From contig CM048841.1 of assembly GCA_026545765.1 (NCBI GenBank), forward strand, positions 97,731,352-97,795,351: 64,000 nt of DNA, in the 5' to 3' direction. Below the pieces are notes generated by a model, which was not told the DNA's origin, did no database searches, and was given only the letters and a program-made list of their open reading frames with translations. The translations under genes were made by a program, and so were the position numbers. Within the stretch, counting starts at the first letter, position 1; each line of letters starts with the position of its first letter. This stretch comes from Plantago major (Eukaryota; Streptophyta; Magnoliopsida; Lamiales; Plantaginaceae). Shown here one piece after another: positions 1 to 11,732 of this stretch.

Positions 1-385
1 TTTCTAAATTTAAATTGCTCAATGGATCATAATTTGATGGGTAGGTTTAACTCACATAAATGTAACATGATTACTGAAACACCAGTTGGATGTAGTTAAT
101 GGACTGACCAACCAAATGAAGCATAAATGTAGGAAAAAAGCGATCTATTCATCACTGAATCCATTATATATAGAGTAGGTGATATTTACAGATTTCAGTT
201 TAGCGACTCTCCTATTTGGTTGGAACTTAATGTATAGCTTTAACTTTTTTTTCCGTGGCCTTTTCGATGGGACCCCTTTAGTTTGTTTATCATGGTACTC
301 TCATGAATAGAAAATAGACATGTGGACATTGAGTGGTTCACTAGTTTGCTGCAACACGTTATTTATTTGGTTTTGTGTGGAATAG
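1..385. other. Probable PUS10 intron or upstream sequence
   Basis: AT-rich sequence without a recognisable coding stretch. A polypyrimidine-rich run followed by AG at 384-385 could be the acceptor for the first exon read here. An alternative acceptor lies near 318. Nothing else is seen. Confidence 0.4.
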
Positions 386-3300
386 ATGACAATGGTGACA
401 TCAAGAAATATTGTGAGCTTCAGAAAATTGAAGGAAGTGATCTTGCTGGAAATTCTTTAACCAAGTGTGGTGATCATGGGGTTTGTTTATTACACTTTGG
501 TCTGCCGAAGGTACGATTTCTATTTTGCTTACACGACCCAGGCTCTTTATGATGCATTTAATGCTTTTCAATTTTGAATTTTTGAATATGGATAATGACC
601 TACTAGGGTATAATTGCGGAATTATACTTATATTGTCTCATTCATTCCCTGGACCTGGTGCCTGGTTTATGTGATCGGTGAGAGCTTTATTACTTTTCAG
701 GTCAACAAGTGTTGCTCCTTGATTACTCAATGCTGCAGGACTTCTTCTATCTACATTGGTGGGAGGTATCTTAAGGTAGTACTGCTGTCCATGTATTCTT
801 GGATACTTTTGCAACTTGAAATTCAGTGATGAGCTGGAATACTCACATCAATTGATGTTATTCTATTCTAGCATATGAAAATTATGTGAATAAATCTATG
901 AACAGAACAGGACAACGACAAGAGTTGCTAATTTAAAAAAAAAATCTCCATAGCTCTAGTATGTATCCTCATTGATTTGTGTAGGCGCATCGGTTACCAA
1001 TCATGTTTGTTTGAAGAGGTTAAGTGATTAACCTTTCAGCTCTTTGTTCTGTCTGCAATTCATGGATATAATAGATGATCTTGCATGTTGGTCAACTGAC
1101 TCAATCCTTCTTCATTTCACCTGGATACAACATTTACTTTTCCAAACTTAACAATCTGTTACACTTTGTGTTGCAGTACTCCAGAAATGTCAGTCAGACG
1201 CGTTGGATTATTGACGATGAGCGAATGGGTGAAGCATCTATAGAGGTAAAGATGTTTGTGGACAATTTTGGTGATGCGATTGGTGGTGAATCAGTAATCC
1301 ATACTCTTGCATATTCATCTTACAGGAATTAATAGGTGGTAATGTCCTTCCCATATGCCAGGGTGATAATTATAAGTTTCATGCTGCGGGCAGAGAAGAT
1401 ATTGACGTAATGAATCTTTGATCTCTTTATCACTTTTGAATTGGGCAGTCTGGTTCTGATTTTTGAGCTTATATTTCCAGGTTCGTATGCTGGGAACAGG
1501 GCGGCCTTTTTTGATTGAGATACAAAATGCACGCCTAGTCCCTTCAGAATTGTTAGTGAAAAGTATGGAAATGAAGATCAATAGCTTGGAAAGCAAACTT
1601 GTGAGTTCCTTTTAACTCTTCGCTTATATTTATTGTCTTCAGATGCTGCCCAGTCATAGAACATATCAGATATTTCTATTGGCAGGTTAATGTAAAAAAT
1701 CTCAAGGTTTTAGGCAGTGAGGCTTGGGAGCTGATGCGTGAAGGAGAAGCAGAGAAGCAGGTCTGCTTACAATTATTCCTATTTGTTTTTCAGATCAAAT
1801 CATAACATGATGTGCAACTACTAGATGATATGTATCGTGCAGAAACAATATGTGGCACTTGTGTGGATATCTCGTCCTCTTGACAATGAAGATGTGCAGG
1901 CATTATCATCACTCACAGATCTGGTTCTCTCTCTCCCCCTCCTGTGTGATACTAGTGTTTATATCATTGAGCTTATATTCCATGGTATAAACACTTATAC
2001 TCAACCATGAAATTTTTGCTGTTTACTCCGTGAATTACTTTGATCATATGCTGTCCTAATGCCGCGTGTTTTTCATTGTGCTTGTCCATCCTGTCACATA
2101 GTGAATCGATAGTTATTTGCTCAACTTTGAAATTTTGGTGTCAGTAATTTGAAGAAGCAGGTTACATACTATTTTCGAATGTTAACCTGAAGTAGGTTCT
2201 TCTTTTATAAATATTGAATTAACAATTTTGATTTCAATCCTTTAACCAACTTTTGGATAAAGCTTCAGCTAAAAATTATAAAGAACAATATACTACTAGT
2301 AAATTAGCATATGGCTTGTTACTATTATTATAACATATAATTGGCAACCAAGTAACCATAAACATATCACTTGAGTATTAGTATTATGTGTAATACTATT
2401 AGCATGTGATTATTCTTATAAAATAACTCTTGGGTTATCAATTGATGTATAATTTCTCTTTTCCTCTAGAAAGTAAATATAGCACCCCATATAATTGGCA
2501 AATGGTTTAAATTTCTCGTGCAGCAAGTTTTACAGAAAACACCAGTAAGGGTTCTCCATCGCCGAAGTCCAATAGAGCGAGGGAAGATTATTCATTGGTA
2601 TGGAAGTTCAAATATAATAGTATGCATTGTTATGCCGGTTTAATTGACTAGTGCTTCATGTTTCAGGATGAAAATAGAGAGGATATCTGGAAATTCTCAG
2701 TACTTCCTTTTGCACTTATGCACACAGGTAATTCTTTGTATGTTTGAAGTAACTATAAAACAAATGTGCCTTTCACATGAAAGTTCGCTCTTTCTTTTTC
2801 CTCTGAAGTATTATTGTTATTGAAGTTCGTTCATGGTCTTATAGTATTAGCCTATTAGGTGCTGGTTTCCAATCATTTTCTAAAACAATCTATCGGGGGA
2901 GTAACATGTAGCTTATATTCTGTGAGTATATACTGATATTGATCATTGTATCTTACCCAGGCTGGAACATACATCAAGGAGTTTGTTCATGGGGATCTTG
3001 GGCGCACGCATCCTAGGTACGAATATCCATTTTTCTTCGTAAATATTCTTATGAAAACATACATATTATTTATCTCCGGCCAGTATCACAATGGGGATGG
3101 TCTCAGTGATAGTTTTTCCAATCACTTCTGATATATACAAGACATAATTTGCATTTTGGAATTAGTGCTTGTTACATAAAAGCTAAAGAGAGTTCGTGAA
3201 GATCAAAATGATTGAAGCCTTGAATAGGACAGTGCGTTTCTCTTTCTTTCTTCTATTTACTTTTCTTGTAACTTCCAAGTGGAAAACATTTCCAGACACG

Positions 3301-3533
3301 GACACACTTTGTCAATTGAGTCAAATGTGTGACCCATTCTATGCATGAACTGACACATCACGTATTGCCAACATTTGCAATAATGATTTTCCTTGTATAC
3401 TTGCATCATTGGATCAGTATATATGACCTTTCCTCTGATGTGTGTTTGCAGCGTTGGTTCAATTCTCAAATGCAGAGCAGAGATATTGCAACTTGATGTA
3501 ACTGACGTGAAGATGGATTGCTTCCAGGCATAA
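386..3533 (+). CDS. PUS10: tRNA pseudouridine synthase Pus10, 3' half (spliced, 5' end outside window)
   Basis: Pus10 isomerises uridine in the tRNA T-loop (positions 54/55 in archaea and animals). Exons read with GT-AG borders and consistent phase: about 386-510 (start uncertain), 701-775, 1177-1245, 1326-1406, 1481-1600, 1686-1760, 1843-1923, 2524-2597, 2667-2727, 2961-3016 and 3452-3533 (stop TAA 3531-3533). The joined exons carry the family's landmarks in order: YIGGRYLK, YSRNVSQTRWIIDDERMGEA, GREDID followed after an intron by VRMLGTGRPFLIEIQNAR (region of the catalytic Asp), KTPVRVLHRR, and near the C-terminus AGTYIKEFVHGDLGRTHPS. No stop or frameshift is seen in these exons, so the gene looks functional. 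The N-terminal THUMP-like part lies upstream of the window. The exon at 386-510 is weaker: it joins in phase but I do not recognise its residues. Confidence 0.87.
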
Positions 3534-4825
3534 GCGATGCCTTATTGTGAAGCTTCAAGTTTGTTAATTGCGTATATGTGAGTTCTTCACCAAAGTTGGT
3601 CTACGCTGTTACCATTCTAGGTATTCTTTGATTTACAAATTTGTTGCGGTCTCCAGAGTCCATCCAAATCAAACAAACAGCACTCAAATAGTTCAGGAAG
3701 GTCTTCAACTTTGAGAGCTTCATCAAGTATTAATCCAGGTAACTGGCCAACCAAACTTCCTACGACTTTGAAGGACTAAACTCAGAGACAATTTTAATCT
3801 TGGTCCTGGTACTCACACACTGCACATCATATTCATGATGTAGTTTTTATTTATCTCTTTAACTTTTCGCCTTACGGATATTGAGAAAAGAATCTGTATC
3901 GGAAAAGTTTACCTGCCTTGGGGAAACAAAAGGGACATTTAGGTATTCTGTATGAAATGTGAGGATTGCATTGTCGCCTGAGAGATGTGAAATCGAGTGG
4001 TCGCAGTATTATGCCATAGAGGATTGCGAGTGGTCATCTGTCCGCCTAACTACTGATTTATACATCCACACACAAAAAAACAATTATAATTGAAGATTCA
4101 ATAGATCAACAAAAGTAACACGTGGTTCATATCACTTAGCAAGATTGTGCTGTTTGTGGTAGTTAACTGGAACAAAAGTTCATTTGTGGGTTGTATTACA
4201 AAGCCTATCGTTGTCTAATGAACGCTCAGGCTTGACTTTTTGATTTTGGATTTCAGTTCAGTGAATTCAGAAATATTATATTCATCGTGTGAAGCATGAC
4301 AATTCTCATTTATTTGTTGTATACGTAACAACTTGGTAAACTTGAGTTACGAGATGATTTGCTAAATATATTGAGCCATTTTTGTAAGAGATTGTCCGTA
4401 GAAGAGACTCGGATTAACATTACAATATTTAGTCAAACATCATATGTTAAAAAATACAGGCAATGCAAGTACAATACATGTTTATTGAACACACGGTGTT
4501 TGTAGTTAAATATATAATGTGATTTAGTATTGTAAAAGTTTGTATAATATATTTTTATTAAAACAAAAGCTAGCTATAATCTACTTAGTTAGTCATTGAA
4601 TTTAACATATTTATTTTGAATATGAAATGATCGAACTTATAAACTAACCGATAAGTTAGTGAATGAATACATTAATAATTAGAAACAAATACTATTTGCA
4701 ATTACATTTAGGTAGCGTAATGGAAATGTGCACGAGATGTTCATATCAGAATTCGGTACGTTTCAACATTCTCTTTTCTGCTCTATATATATACTTATAC
4801 GATCCCAATGGAAAGGAAAGTAAAA
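3534..4825. other. PUS10 3' UTR, intergenic DNA and promoter side of the BBE-like pseudogene
   Basis: The first few hundred bases after the PUS10 stop probably form its 3' UTR. The rest is AT-rich without a convincing gene. A TATA-like run (tatatatatac) lies at about 4786-4796, 30-40 bp before the start codons of the BBE-like reading frame, and may be its former core promoter. Confidence 0.5.
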
Positions 4826-6106
4826 ATGAAGACCAGTTCAATAACAAACCTATCCATTTTGAAAGCTTTCTTTCTTCTTTTAGCAGCAACATGCAGTGTT
4901 GTTGTTCTGGCTGACACACATAACAACTTTCTTCAATGTCTTGATGAGTCTCACGGGTCGAATTCGATCCTTCATTCCGTTTACACCCCAAAGAACTTAT
5001 CATACGTGTCCACATTTCTTTTCTCCATACAAAACCAACGTTTTGTCTCACCATTCATGCCAAAGCCTTCTTGCATTGTCACTCCTTCAACTGTATCTCA
5101 GATTTCTTCAATAGTTATATGCTCGAAAGAAAATGATTTGCAGATTCGTGTCAGATGTGGCGGTCATGATTATGAAGGCCTTTCTTACGCTGCAAAAGTG
5201 CCTTTTGTGATAGTTGATCTGATAAATCTCAGATCAATCAAAATCGACGTTGAAAACCAGGCTGCATGGGTTGAGGGAGGCGTACTGTTGGGCAGTCTGT
5301 CGTTTCAGATAGCGAAAAAGAGTACAACTCTTGCCCTTCCGGCTGGTCTGTGTCCGACTGTAGGGGTGGGAGGCCATTTCAGTGTGGGAGGGTATGGTAC
5401 ATTGTTCAGAAAGTACGGCCTTGTTGCTGATAATGTGCTCGATGCAAGGATTGTTACTGCAGATGGCCGCATTCTCGATCGAAAATCAATGGGAAGGATC
5501 TTTTTTGGGCTATACGGGGCGGTGGTGCTGCCAGTTTCGGAGTGATCACAGCCTGGAAAATCAAGTTAGTTGAAGTTCCTGAGACTGTCACTGTTTTCAC
5601 TATCAACAGGACTTTGGAACATAACACAACCGAATTAGTCCATCGTTGGCAGTACATTGCCGATAAATTCAACAAGGATTTGTTCGTCAGGAGACTCATA
5701 ACTCGCGTAAATTCCTCCCTCCACACGAGCAAAACAATGGTTCAGGCATCATTCAACTCGATTTTTCTAGGAAAAGTCAAAAAGTTGCTTCCTTTGATGC
5801 AACAAAGCTTCCCTGAATTAGGCCTGGTGAAAGAAGACTGCAGTGAGAGAAAATGGATTGAAGCAGCTCTCTATTTCTCTAATCTTCCATATAGATCTAC
5901 TCTTACTGATCTAACGAACAGGAATCCGAATCCAAGAACATATTACAAGGCGAAATCCGACTTTGTTACTTCTCCAATACCCAAGCTAGCCTTACAGAAA
6001 CTGGAAAATTTTCCAAGAACCTGAAGCAGATAGAGCTCAGCTGATCTTTGCTCCGTATGGCGGAAGAATGAGCGAAATCGCTGAATCTGAAATCCCATTA
6101 CGATGA
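4826..6106 (+). pseudogene. Berberine bridge enzyme-like FAD oxidase, frameshifted and C-terminally truncated
   Basis: BBE-like proteins are secreted FAD-linked oxidases acting on alkaloids, monolignols or oligosaccharides. From ATG 4826 (in-frame alternative 4808) there is a signal peptide with core FFLLLAATCSVVVLA, then the FAD-binding domain. Both residues for bicovalent flavin attachment are visible: His in RCGGHDYEGLSY and Cys in LPAGLCPTVGVGGH. After DRKSMG, at about 5490, a base is missing and the reading changes frame; the next frame continues with FGVITAWKIKLVEVPETV through SFPELGLVKEDCSERKWIE. A second shift near 6010-6020 precedes ADRAQLIFAPYGGRMSEIAE. The protein then stops at 6104-6106, lacking roughly the last 100-130 residues including most of the BBE domain. 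The break coincides with the edge of the inverted-duplication block at 6098-7140. Probably non-functional; the frameshifts could be assembly errors, the truncation is not easily so explained. Confidence 0.9.
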
Positions 6107-6531
6107 TATAGTCGCATTTTGACTTTTTTTTGTCAACCGTCTTCAAATTTGACTACGAAATAATTATAAAACGCAAGTGTGAATTGTTCACTTCAATTAC
6201 ACAAACGCAAGTCTATGTTTTCAATGTTCATCAAAATGTATGTAATGTCCATTTTTTTATAAATGGTTCGAAAACTGTCTTTCATCATACTTAATTACTC
6301 TTAATTATAAATGGACAAAAGAAATGTATAAATAAAAGTAGTATATGCAAAATAAACATCATTTATATATTATATATATATATATTATATTTTATAATAC
6401 ATGGTCATGTAGTACCGTATGACCCACACACCCATAATACAAAACCATAGTATACTACATATGACACCTTCACAATTCGTTCAAATTCTCTATGTACCTT
6501 ACATATTAAAATAGTGGTGGATTATTTATTA

Positions 6532-6777
6532 TCAATGATTATCAGAAAAGACAGAACTTTTGGGTGGTGGAGGCGACGAGAGCATGTAAGAATCAACTTC
6601 AATAAGGTCAGAACTTTCGGCTGGTGGAAATTCGATCCAGCTGAGGGCCCGCCGCATGTGCGAGCTAATTTTTCGGCTGGATTTTGTATTAGTAGCATCT
6701 GCAATGTTATCACGAGGCATCGAAACCAACATCAAAATCACCAAAATTACAATTGATGAGAGCATAAATCTAGACAT
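6532..6777 (-). CDS. Predicted secreted proline-rich peptide precursor 1 (81 aa, unrecognised family)
   Basis: The start is fixed by alignment with the paralogue at 49502: both begin MSRFML. Residues 1 to about 28 form a signal peptide (hydrophobic core SIVILVILMLVSM), followed by ADATNTKSSRK as in the paralogue. The mature part has two diverged proline-led segments, one starting FPPAESSDLIEV and one SSPPPPKSSVFSDNH at the C-terminus. These resemble the head of the 28-residue unit amplified in the second gene. No Cys follows the signal peptide, so a disulfide-rich peptide is unlikely. General build (signal peptide, short linker, small Pro/Ser-rich end) suits a plant peptide-hormone or Hyp-rich glycopeptide precursor, but I do not recognise the family and infer no receptor. 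It lies tail to tail with the BBE-like pseudogene. Confidence 0.6.
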   Translation of the reverse strand: MSRFMLSSIVILVILMLVSMPRDNIADATNTKSSRKISSHMRRALSWIEFPPAESSDLIEVDSYMLSSPPPPKSSVFSDNH

Positions 6778-6877
6778 GATTGGTTCGATTAATTAATTAT
6801 ATATATGCTTACAACTTGTAAAAATGATGATTAGTTCTTTTGTTGTGTTTTGTTTTTTTTTCCTTCAAGTTACGCTA

Positions 6878-6885
6878 CTTATATA
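6878..6885 (-). promoter_or_regulatory. TATA box of secreted-peptide gene 1
   Basis: On the minus strand the sequence reads TATATAAG, about 100 bp before the ATG at 6777. The same element, with the same neighbours, is conserved at 49134-49141 in front of gene 2. The spacer between TATA and ATG is ordinary here but is enlarged by a MITE in gene 2. Confidence 0.55.
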
Positions 6886-7140
6886 GAAATTAGGAAACGT
6901 TTGATGACAATAAAATACTGCATTTGCGTAAATATAGGCCTACTTTTATGGAAATTACACAAAATATATATACTATTAATTTATATATTTATTTATTTAC
7001 TTACGTAAATATAGGCACACTTTCTGAAAATTATACAAATATAAATCTTTCTAATCTAGAAATAGAGAATAGAGTAACTTATATATTTATACAATATATG
7101 AATATATGAAAAGTTAGTAGAAATTAGTTATATTATTATT

Positions 7141-7840
7141 TGACATCACAATTTATCAAAACTCCAGATCCGTCTAAACCAAACAGGAAACTGAAAAAGC
7201 CAAGCAAACTAAAAGAAAAAAGGAGACGTGAAGCCAGCTGGAGAAAAGAAAAGGATAGCGAGGCGAGGAGGAGTAGCGGAGAAGAAGAACAACGAAAAAT
7301 AAAATAAAAAAACAACCGGGGAGGGACAACAGTGAAGATTGAAGTATATTCATAAAGATTGAACATACATCAAAACAAATATTACTTCATAACTTCAATT
7401 AACATTACTGCATACATAGCCAGCCACACCCTTGAGCATCTACATTCTACTTGTGAGAGTGTTAGCTCAACAATGATATTGATCGTTGAACGACTCAGAT
7501 TAAATATGGAAATCTCAACGATGATGATGAAATCCAGGATAAGGAAAGCTGGAGAATTAGTTAGGCATTTAACTAATTCAGTTTCTTGATTCTAGAATGA
7601 TTTCTAGGTGGTTTCCTTATAGAAGAAGGTTACCTAAATTAGTTTTCTTGTGCTAGAATGATTAGTAATTAGTTTTCTTATTCTAGTTGGATTTGATAGT
7701 TGAGTTCTCTATATTTGTTACTTAGATCAGATCATACTAGAATATCAACAGTAGAAGATTGATAGGAAGTTAGGGATCATACTTCGGAGAATAACATATT
7801 TGGTTGGTCTTATCTTTTATGCGGGATTATTCTTGTTACG
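7141..7840. other. Intergenic stretch with a purine-rich tract
   Basis: From about 7185 to 7335 the plus strand is almost all A and G, a polypurine tract of some 150 bp. The rest (7336-7840) is AT-rich and contains repeated phrases such as TTCTTGATTCTAG, TTCTTGTGCTAG and TTCTTATTCTAG, which may be an old LTR fragment. No gene is seen. Confidence 0.4.
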
Positions 7841-10199
7841 TCATGTCCCACCACTAGGTCCAGTATGATCCTTGAGGCTATCATAACTCATACCGGTACT
7901 GTAACAATCAACGTCGATGAATCTATCACATCGCTTGCCTGAGAATGATTTGTCGTCGTATCCCTTGCCAGACAATGATTTGATCTCTTCAGAATTCTGT
8001 TTCTGTTTGGCCCATGAGCGCCTTCCTCCTGATTTTAGGCTCTCGAGTTCCATTGCAACTTCTCTCATACTCGGCCTATCTTCCCCTCTCATATTTAAGC
8101 AAACTTCTGCCAGCTTAGAAACTCCAATTACCTGTTGCTCTTCACATTCATTTAACTCGATAGTCTCATCAAGAACATCACATAACCATCCTTGCTTCAG
8201 CTTCCCAAGGAAAAAACTGGATAAACTCTTTTTCTCCTCTGACCTTCCACAGGTAATTGCCCTCTTTCCCGATATTAGTTCCACGAGGACTACTCCAAAA
8301 CTGTAGACATCGCTTTTGTCAGTCAGCTGGTGGCTTTGCATGTACTCAGGATCCAAGTATCCTAATGTACCTAGCACCATTGTCGGTACTTGAGTCTGAT
8401 CCATTGGGACCAGTCTTGAAGCTCCAAAATCGGACACCTTTGCATTGAAGTCACTGTCTAGAAGGATATTAGCAGACTTAACATCCCTGTGTATGATTGG
8501 AGTAGAAGCTGTTGAGTGCAAGTACGCCAATCCTCAGCAGTCTCTATAGCAATCTTTAACCGCAACTTCCAATCAAGTAAACATTTCCTAGATTGTTTGT
8601 GCAAATGATCATAAAGAGTTCCATTGTTTATGAATTTGTACACTAGGAGAGGGACTTCGAGCAAAGAACAAGGAGCTTAACTACGTTTGATTGTCCGATT
8701 CGTGAAAGAACCATGAACTCGTTAATGAATTGCTCAATTTGGGACGTATCTACTTCTTTAGACTTTTTATGGCAACTAAATTCTTGTTTTCTAGGAAGCC
8801 TTTGTCAGATACAATCGAAGCCTCCTCGCCTATGATCGTACTATTATGGAAGTTATTCGTCATGCAGTTGCGATAAAGATTTTTGCAATATGATCATCAT
8901 CATTTGTGGACATTTCTCTTCCTCCTGCAGCCTTGAGTCTTTCTTGCAACAGAATGCCACCATTTTGCTGAAAGTATACATCCTTCATTTTGTTCAACCT
9001 TCGTCTCTTGCGTTCCAAGTATAACAAGCACATTATGAGCATAACAACGATGATCACCACTGCAATGCCTGATTTATATTTAAGAACACTTGTAAGTTTA
9101 GCTGTGCACACATTTTGTAAGTTTAGTTATTTCTTTATATTGTGCAGGAGTTGATTCAGTAGGAGTTTAGACCAAAAAAACAGGATGTAAAATTGCTGAC
9201 CTGCTATGATTTTGAAAGTCTGTGATTTGACACGAGTGCAACCTCCTAAACCAGTTCCATTACCCTTGTAACCTTTACGGCAGTAGCACTTGAAAGTCCC
9301 TACATAATTCTTACACGTGTGTGTACAATTGCTAAGCTCCGGAAACTGACATCCATCTATATCTGCAGAAATCAAAAAACACATGTTTAATTTATATAAT
9401 GATCTTGAAAAAAGCTATTTGATAAGTTATGTAATACTAATTGATGAACGGATTATGGTATGAATAACATTCTATCTAATCATTAGCCTGGAAAACTTTT
9501 TCGAACAGATTTCATTCACCTTGTAATTTATTTTATTTTTAGTCACACAAAAACTTTTTCAATAAAAATCCAAATCAATAGAAGCAGCAAATTTCTAATA
9601 CAAACTAGTTTTCGTTCTGTATTTTGTTTCATGTTTTAGCGACATTTTTATACAAAAAGTGCTCTGTACATATGAAGTACCAAAACTAAATTCTGTTAGT
9701 AATATATATTTATTGCAACACTTTTCCAAAAAGTCAGTTTGTAAAATTTACCTTGACAACCATCAACAAGATATGGATTTCCCTGATATCCTGGCTTACA
9801 TTGACATCTATACCCATATCCATTTTAGGGCATGTAACATTGTGCATTCTGGCCTTGACAGGCATAACCAAACGAGTTCATCTGAACTGTCTCACACGTT
9901 TCCTCCCCTATGGCCCAATCAGCCACCATTGGAAGCTTTTCAACATTTCTCAAATTGGTAAAAGTTTCTCGAGAAAAATTGTAGGAATTCTTTTCAACAA
10001 GAAACGCATGGCCACAATCATTGAAGCCCCAAAAGTCGCTATAATTCTTAAAGCTACCTAACCGTAAGACCACTTTCCAAACATTCTTAGGAATACTTGA
10101 GATCTGGCAGCAACCTAGTTCTTCGCAGGACCCATCTACCAAGTCATCCTGCGTAGTACATGTCGCCATGCAACCCATAAGGTAAGGACCGTCGGTCCT

Positions 10200-10506
10200 T
10201 GTTAGACTTCAAGTTTCGAAAGTACTACAATGCTCTTTTTGATAGTGCAGGACTTATTTGCGAAACTTGGTGTGTGAGGTACTTACATCAATTTGGGAAT
10301 CCTAATTCTATTCTAATTAGATTAGAGCAGGTCGGTTGTACTACTATATATATTCCTTTAGTTTAGCAGTAGAATAGATTATTATCATCGTCTCTCTAGT
10401 ATCACAAAAAGGACTCTCTGTAATTCTTTCATTCAATTTTATCAATTCAATAGAGATTTATCATTGAATTCTTCTTCACAAATATATATGTTTATCAGAT
10501 TTCACA
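10200..10506 (+). repeat. 5' LTR of copia element A
   Basis: Begins TGTTAGACTTCAAG and ends CAGATTTCACA; the next bases, TGGTATCA, form the tRNA primer-binding site. It contains a TATA-like CTATATATATTCC near 10343. It differs from the 3' LTR at about 10246, 10261 and 10362. Confidence 0.95.
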
Positions 10507-10514
10507 TGGTATCA
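10507..10514 (+). promoter_or_regulatory. Primer-binding site of copia element A
   Basis: TGGTATCA directly follows the 5' LTR. This is the usual start of the copia primer-binding site complementary to the initiator Met-tRNA. The following bases depart from the common GAGC continuation. Confidence 0.8.
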
Positions 10515-10553
10515 TTCCCCTAGGTGTTTCCGATCCAATTCACTGTGTTCATC

Positions 10554-11651
10554 ATGACTTCGTCCGCTGCAATTGTCCCAAATCCTTCCGATGATTCGAA
10601 ATCGCCGTACTTCATTCACCCAGCCGATATTGGTATCCGACTTGTTTCTGAATTGTTTGATGGCGATAACTATCTCTCGTTGAGTAAAACATTCTTGATG
10701 AATCTTCAAATCAAGAAAAAAGCCGGCTTCGTCAACGGCACTCTGATTTGCCCTTCCGATCAAGATCCCGAAAAACGCGACGCTTGGGTATGTGCTAATA
10801 CCTTAGTGCTATCTTGGTTGCTTTCAGGTGTTTCCCCTAGTATTCGCCAAAGTCTGCTATATTTTACTTCTGCGAAAGATGCTTGGGATGATTTAAAAAT
10901 CCGGTATGCTCGTAGTGACGGACCCCGTGTTTATCATCTTTGCAAATCTTTAAATTCCCTGACATAAGGCACAAATTCAATCACTACATATTACACTACA
11001 TTTAAAGGATTATGGGATGAATTCCTTAGTTATCGCCCCCTACCCCAATGTAGCTGTGGTAAATCGAAGGACTGTGTTTGTGATTTGTACAAGAAGATGT
11101 TGGAAACTCAGTCTGCAGATTGTGCAATGCAATTCCTTAATGGACTTAATGATAGCTACTCCAATCTGCGTAGTCAACTTCTTATGGTCACTCCATTACC
11201 ACCCTTGTCTAGAATTTGTTCTCTTCTTCTTCTTCAAGAAGAGAGTCAACGATCTCTTCAGGTTTCTGGTTTCCATCCTGATTTGATGGCCATGAGTTCT
11301 GCTGTTCAAGCTCCTAATGCTCTTCTCGCCGGCACCACTTATACTCCAGGAAAACGACCTTTCTGCACCCACTGTCAAAATCATGGGCACACCATCGACA
11401 AATGCTTTATCCTTCATGGTTACCCTCCAAATTGGAAAGGCAAAAGGGGTGTTGTTCGTGGTTCTGGTCCACACAATATGGGTACTCGACCTCCAGCTCC
11501 TTTCAATGGAAACAATAGGCCATCTCATTCCCCTTCTACTGCTGCCAATATCATCACTCAACCATCCCCCTCCAGCTCTACCTATGATGATCCTATGCAT
11601 TTATTCACTCAGGACAACTACAACAGGTTCATGGAATTTGCGAGATTGTAG
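10554..11651 (+). pseudogene. Copia A gag (capsid and zinc knuckle), frameshifted
   Basis: The N-terminal gag region opens with YFIHPADIGIRLVSELFDGD, typical of copia gag-pre domains, and runs to a stop near 10965. A second frame from about 11085 continues with a UBN2-like part (MQFLNGLNDSYSNLRSQL) and a CCHC zinc knuckle CTHCQNHGHTIDKC near 11368-11410 that binds nucleic acid. The break at 10965-11085 separates the two halves, so no full gag can be made. The ATG at 10554 is preferred over 10524 because conserved sequence starts after it. Confidence 0.88.
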
Positions 11652-11732
11652 CTTAACTCTACTACTGGACCTATAGGAACTTTCTCCCATACAGCTGCCA
11701 CTGCACTAGTTCCAGCTGACCAAGCGTATACA

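Larger units (their letters stand above)
6098..7140 (-). repeat. Inverted-duplication block, copy 1 (carries secreted-peptide gene 1)
   Basis: Read on the minus strand this block matches 48878-50857 on the plus strand from end to end: upstream AT-rich DNA, TATA region, 5' UTR, signal-peptide coding part, 3' flank and the distal part ending in GCGACTATATCA. Differences are the MITE and the expanded repeat array found only in the other copy. The left edge falls exactly where the BBE-like gene loses homology to its family, so the block probably joined or replaced the BBE 3' end. Confidence 0.88.

Noticed and set aside
7917-8306. Plus-strand frame of 129 codons
   Set aside because: Antisense to the WAK kinase C-lobe with its HRD, DFG and GYLDPEY motifs.
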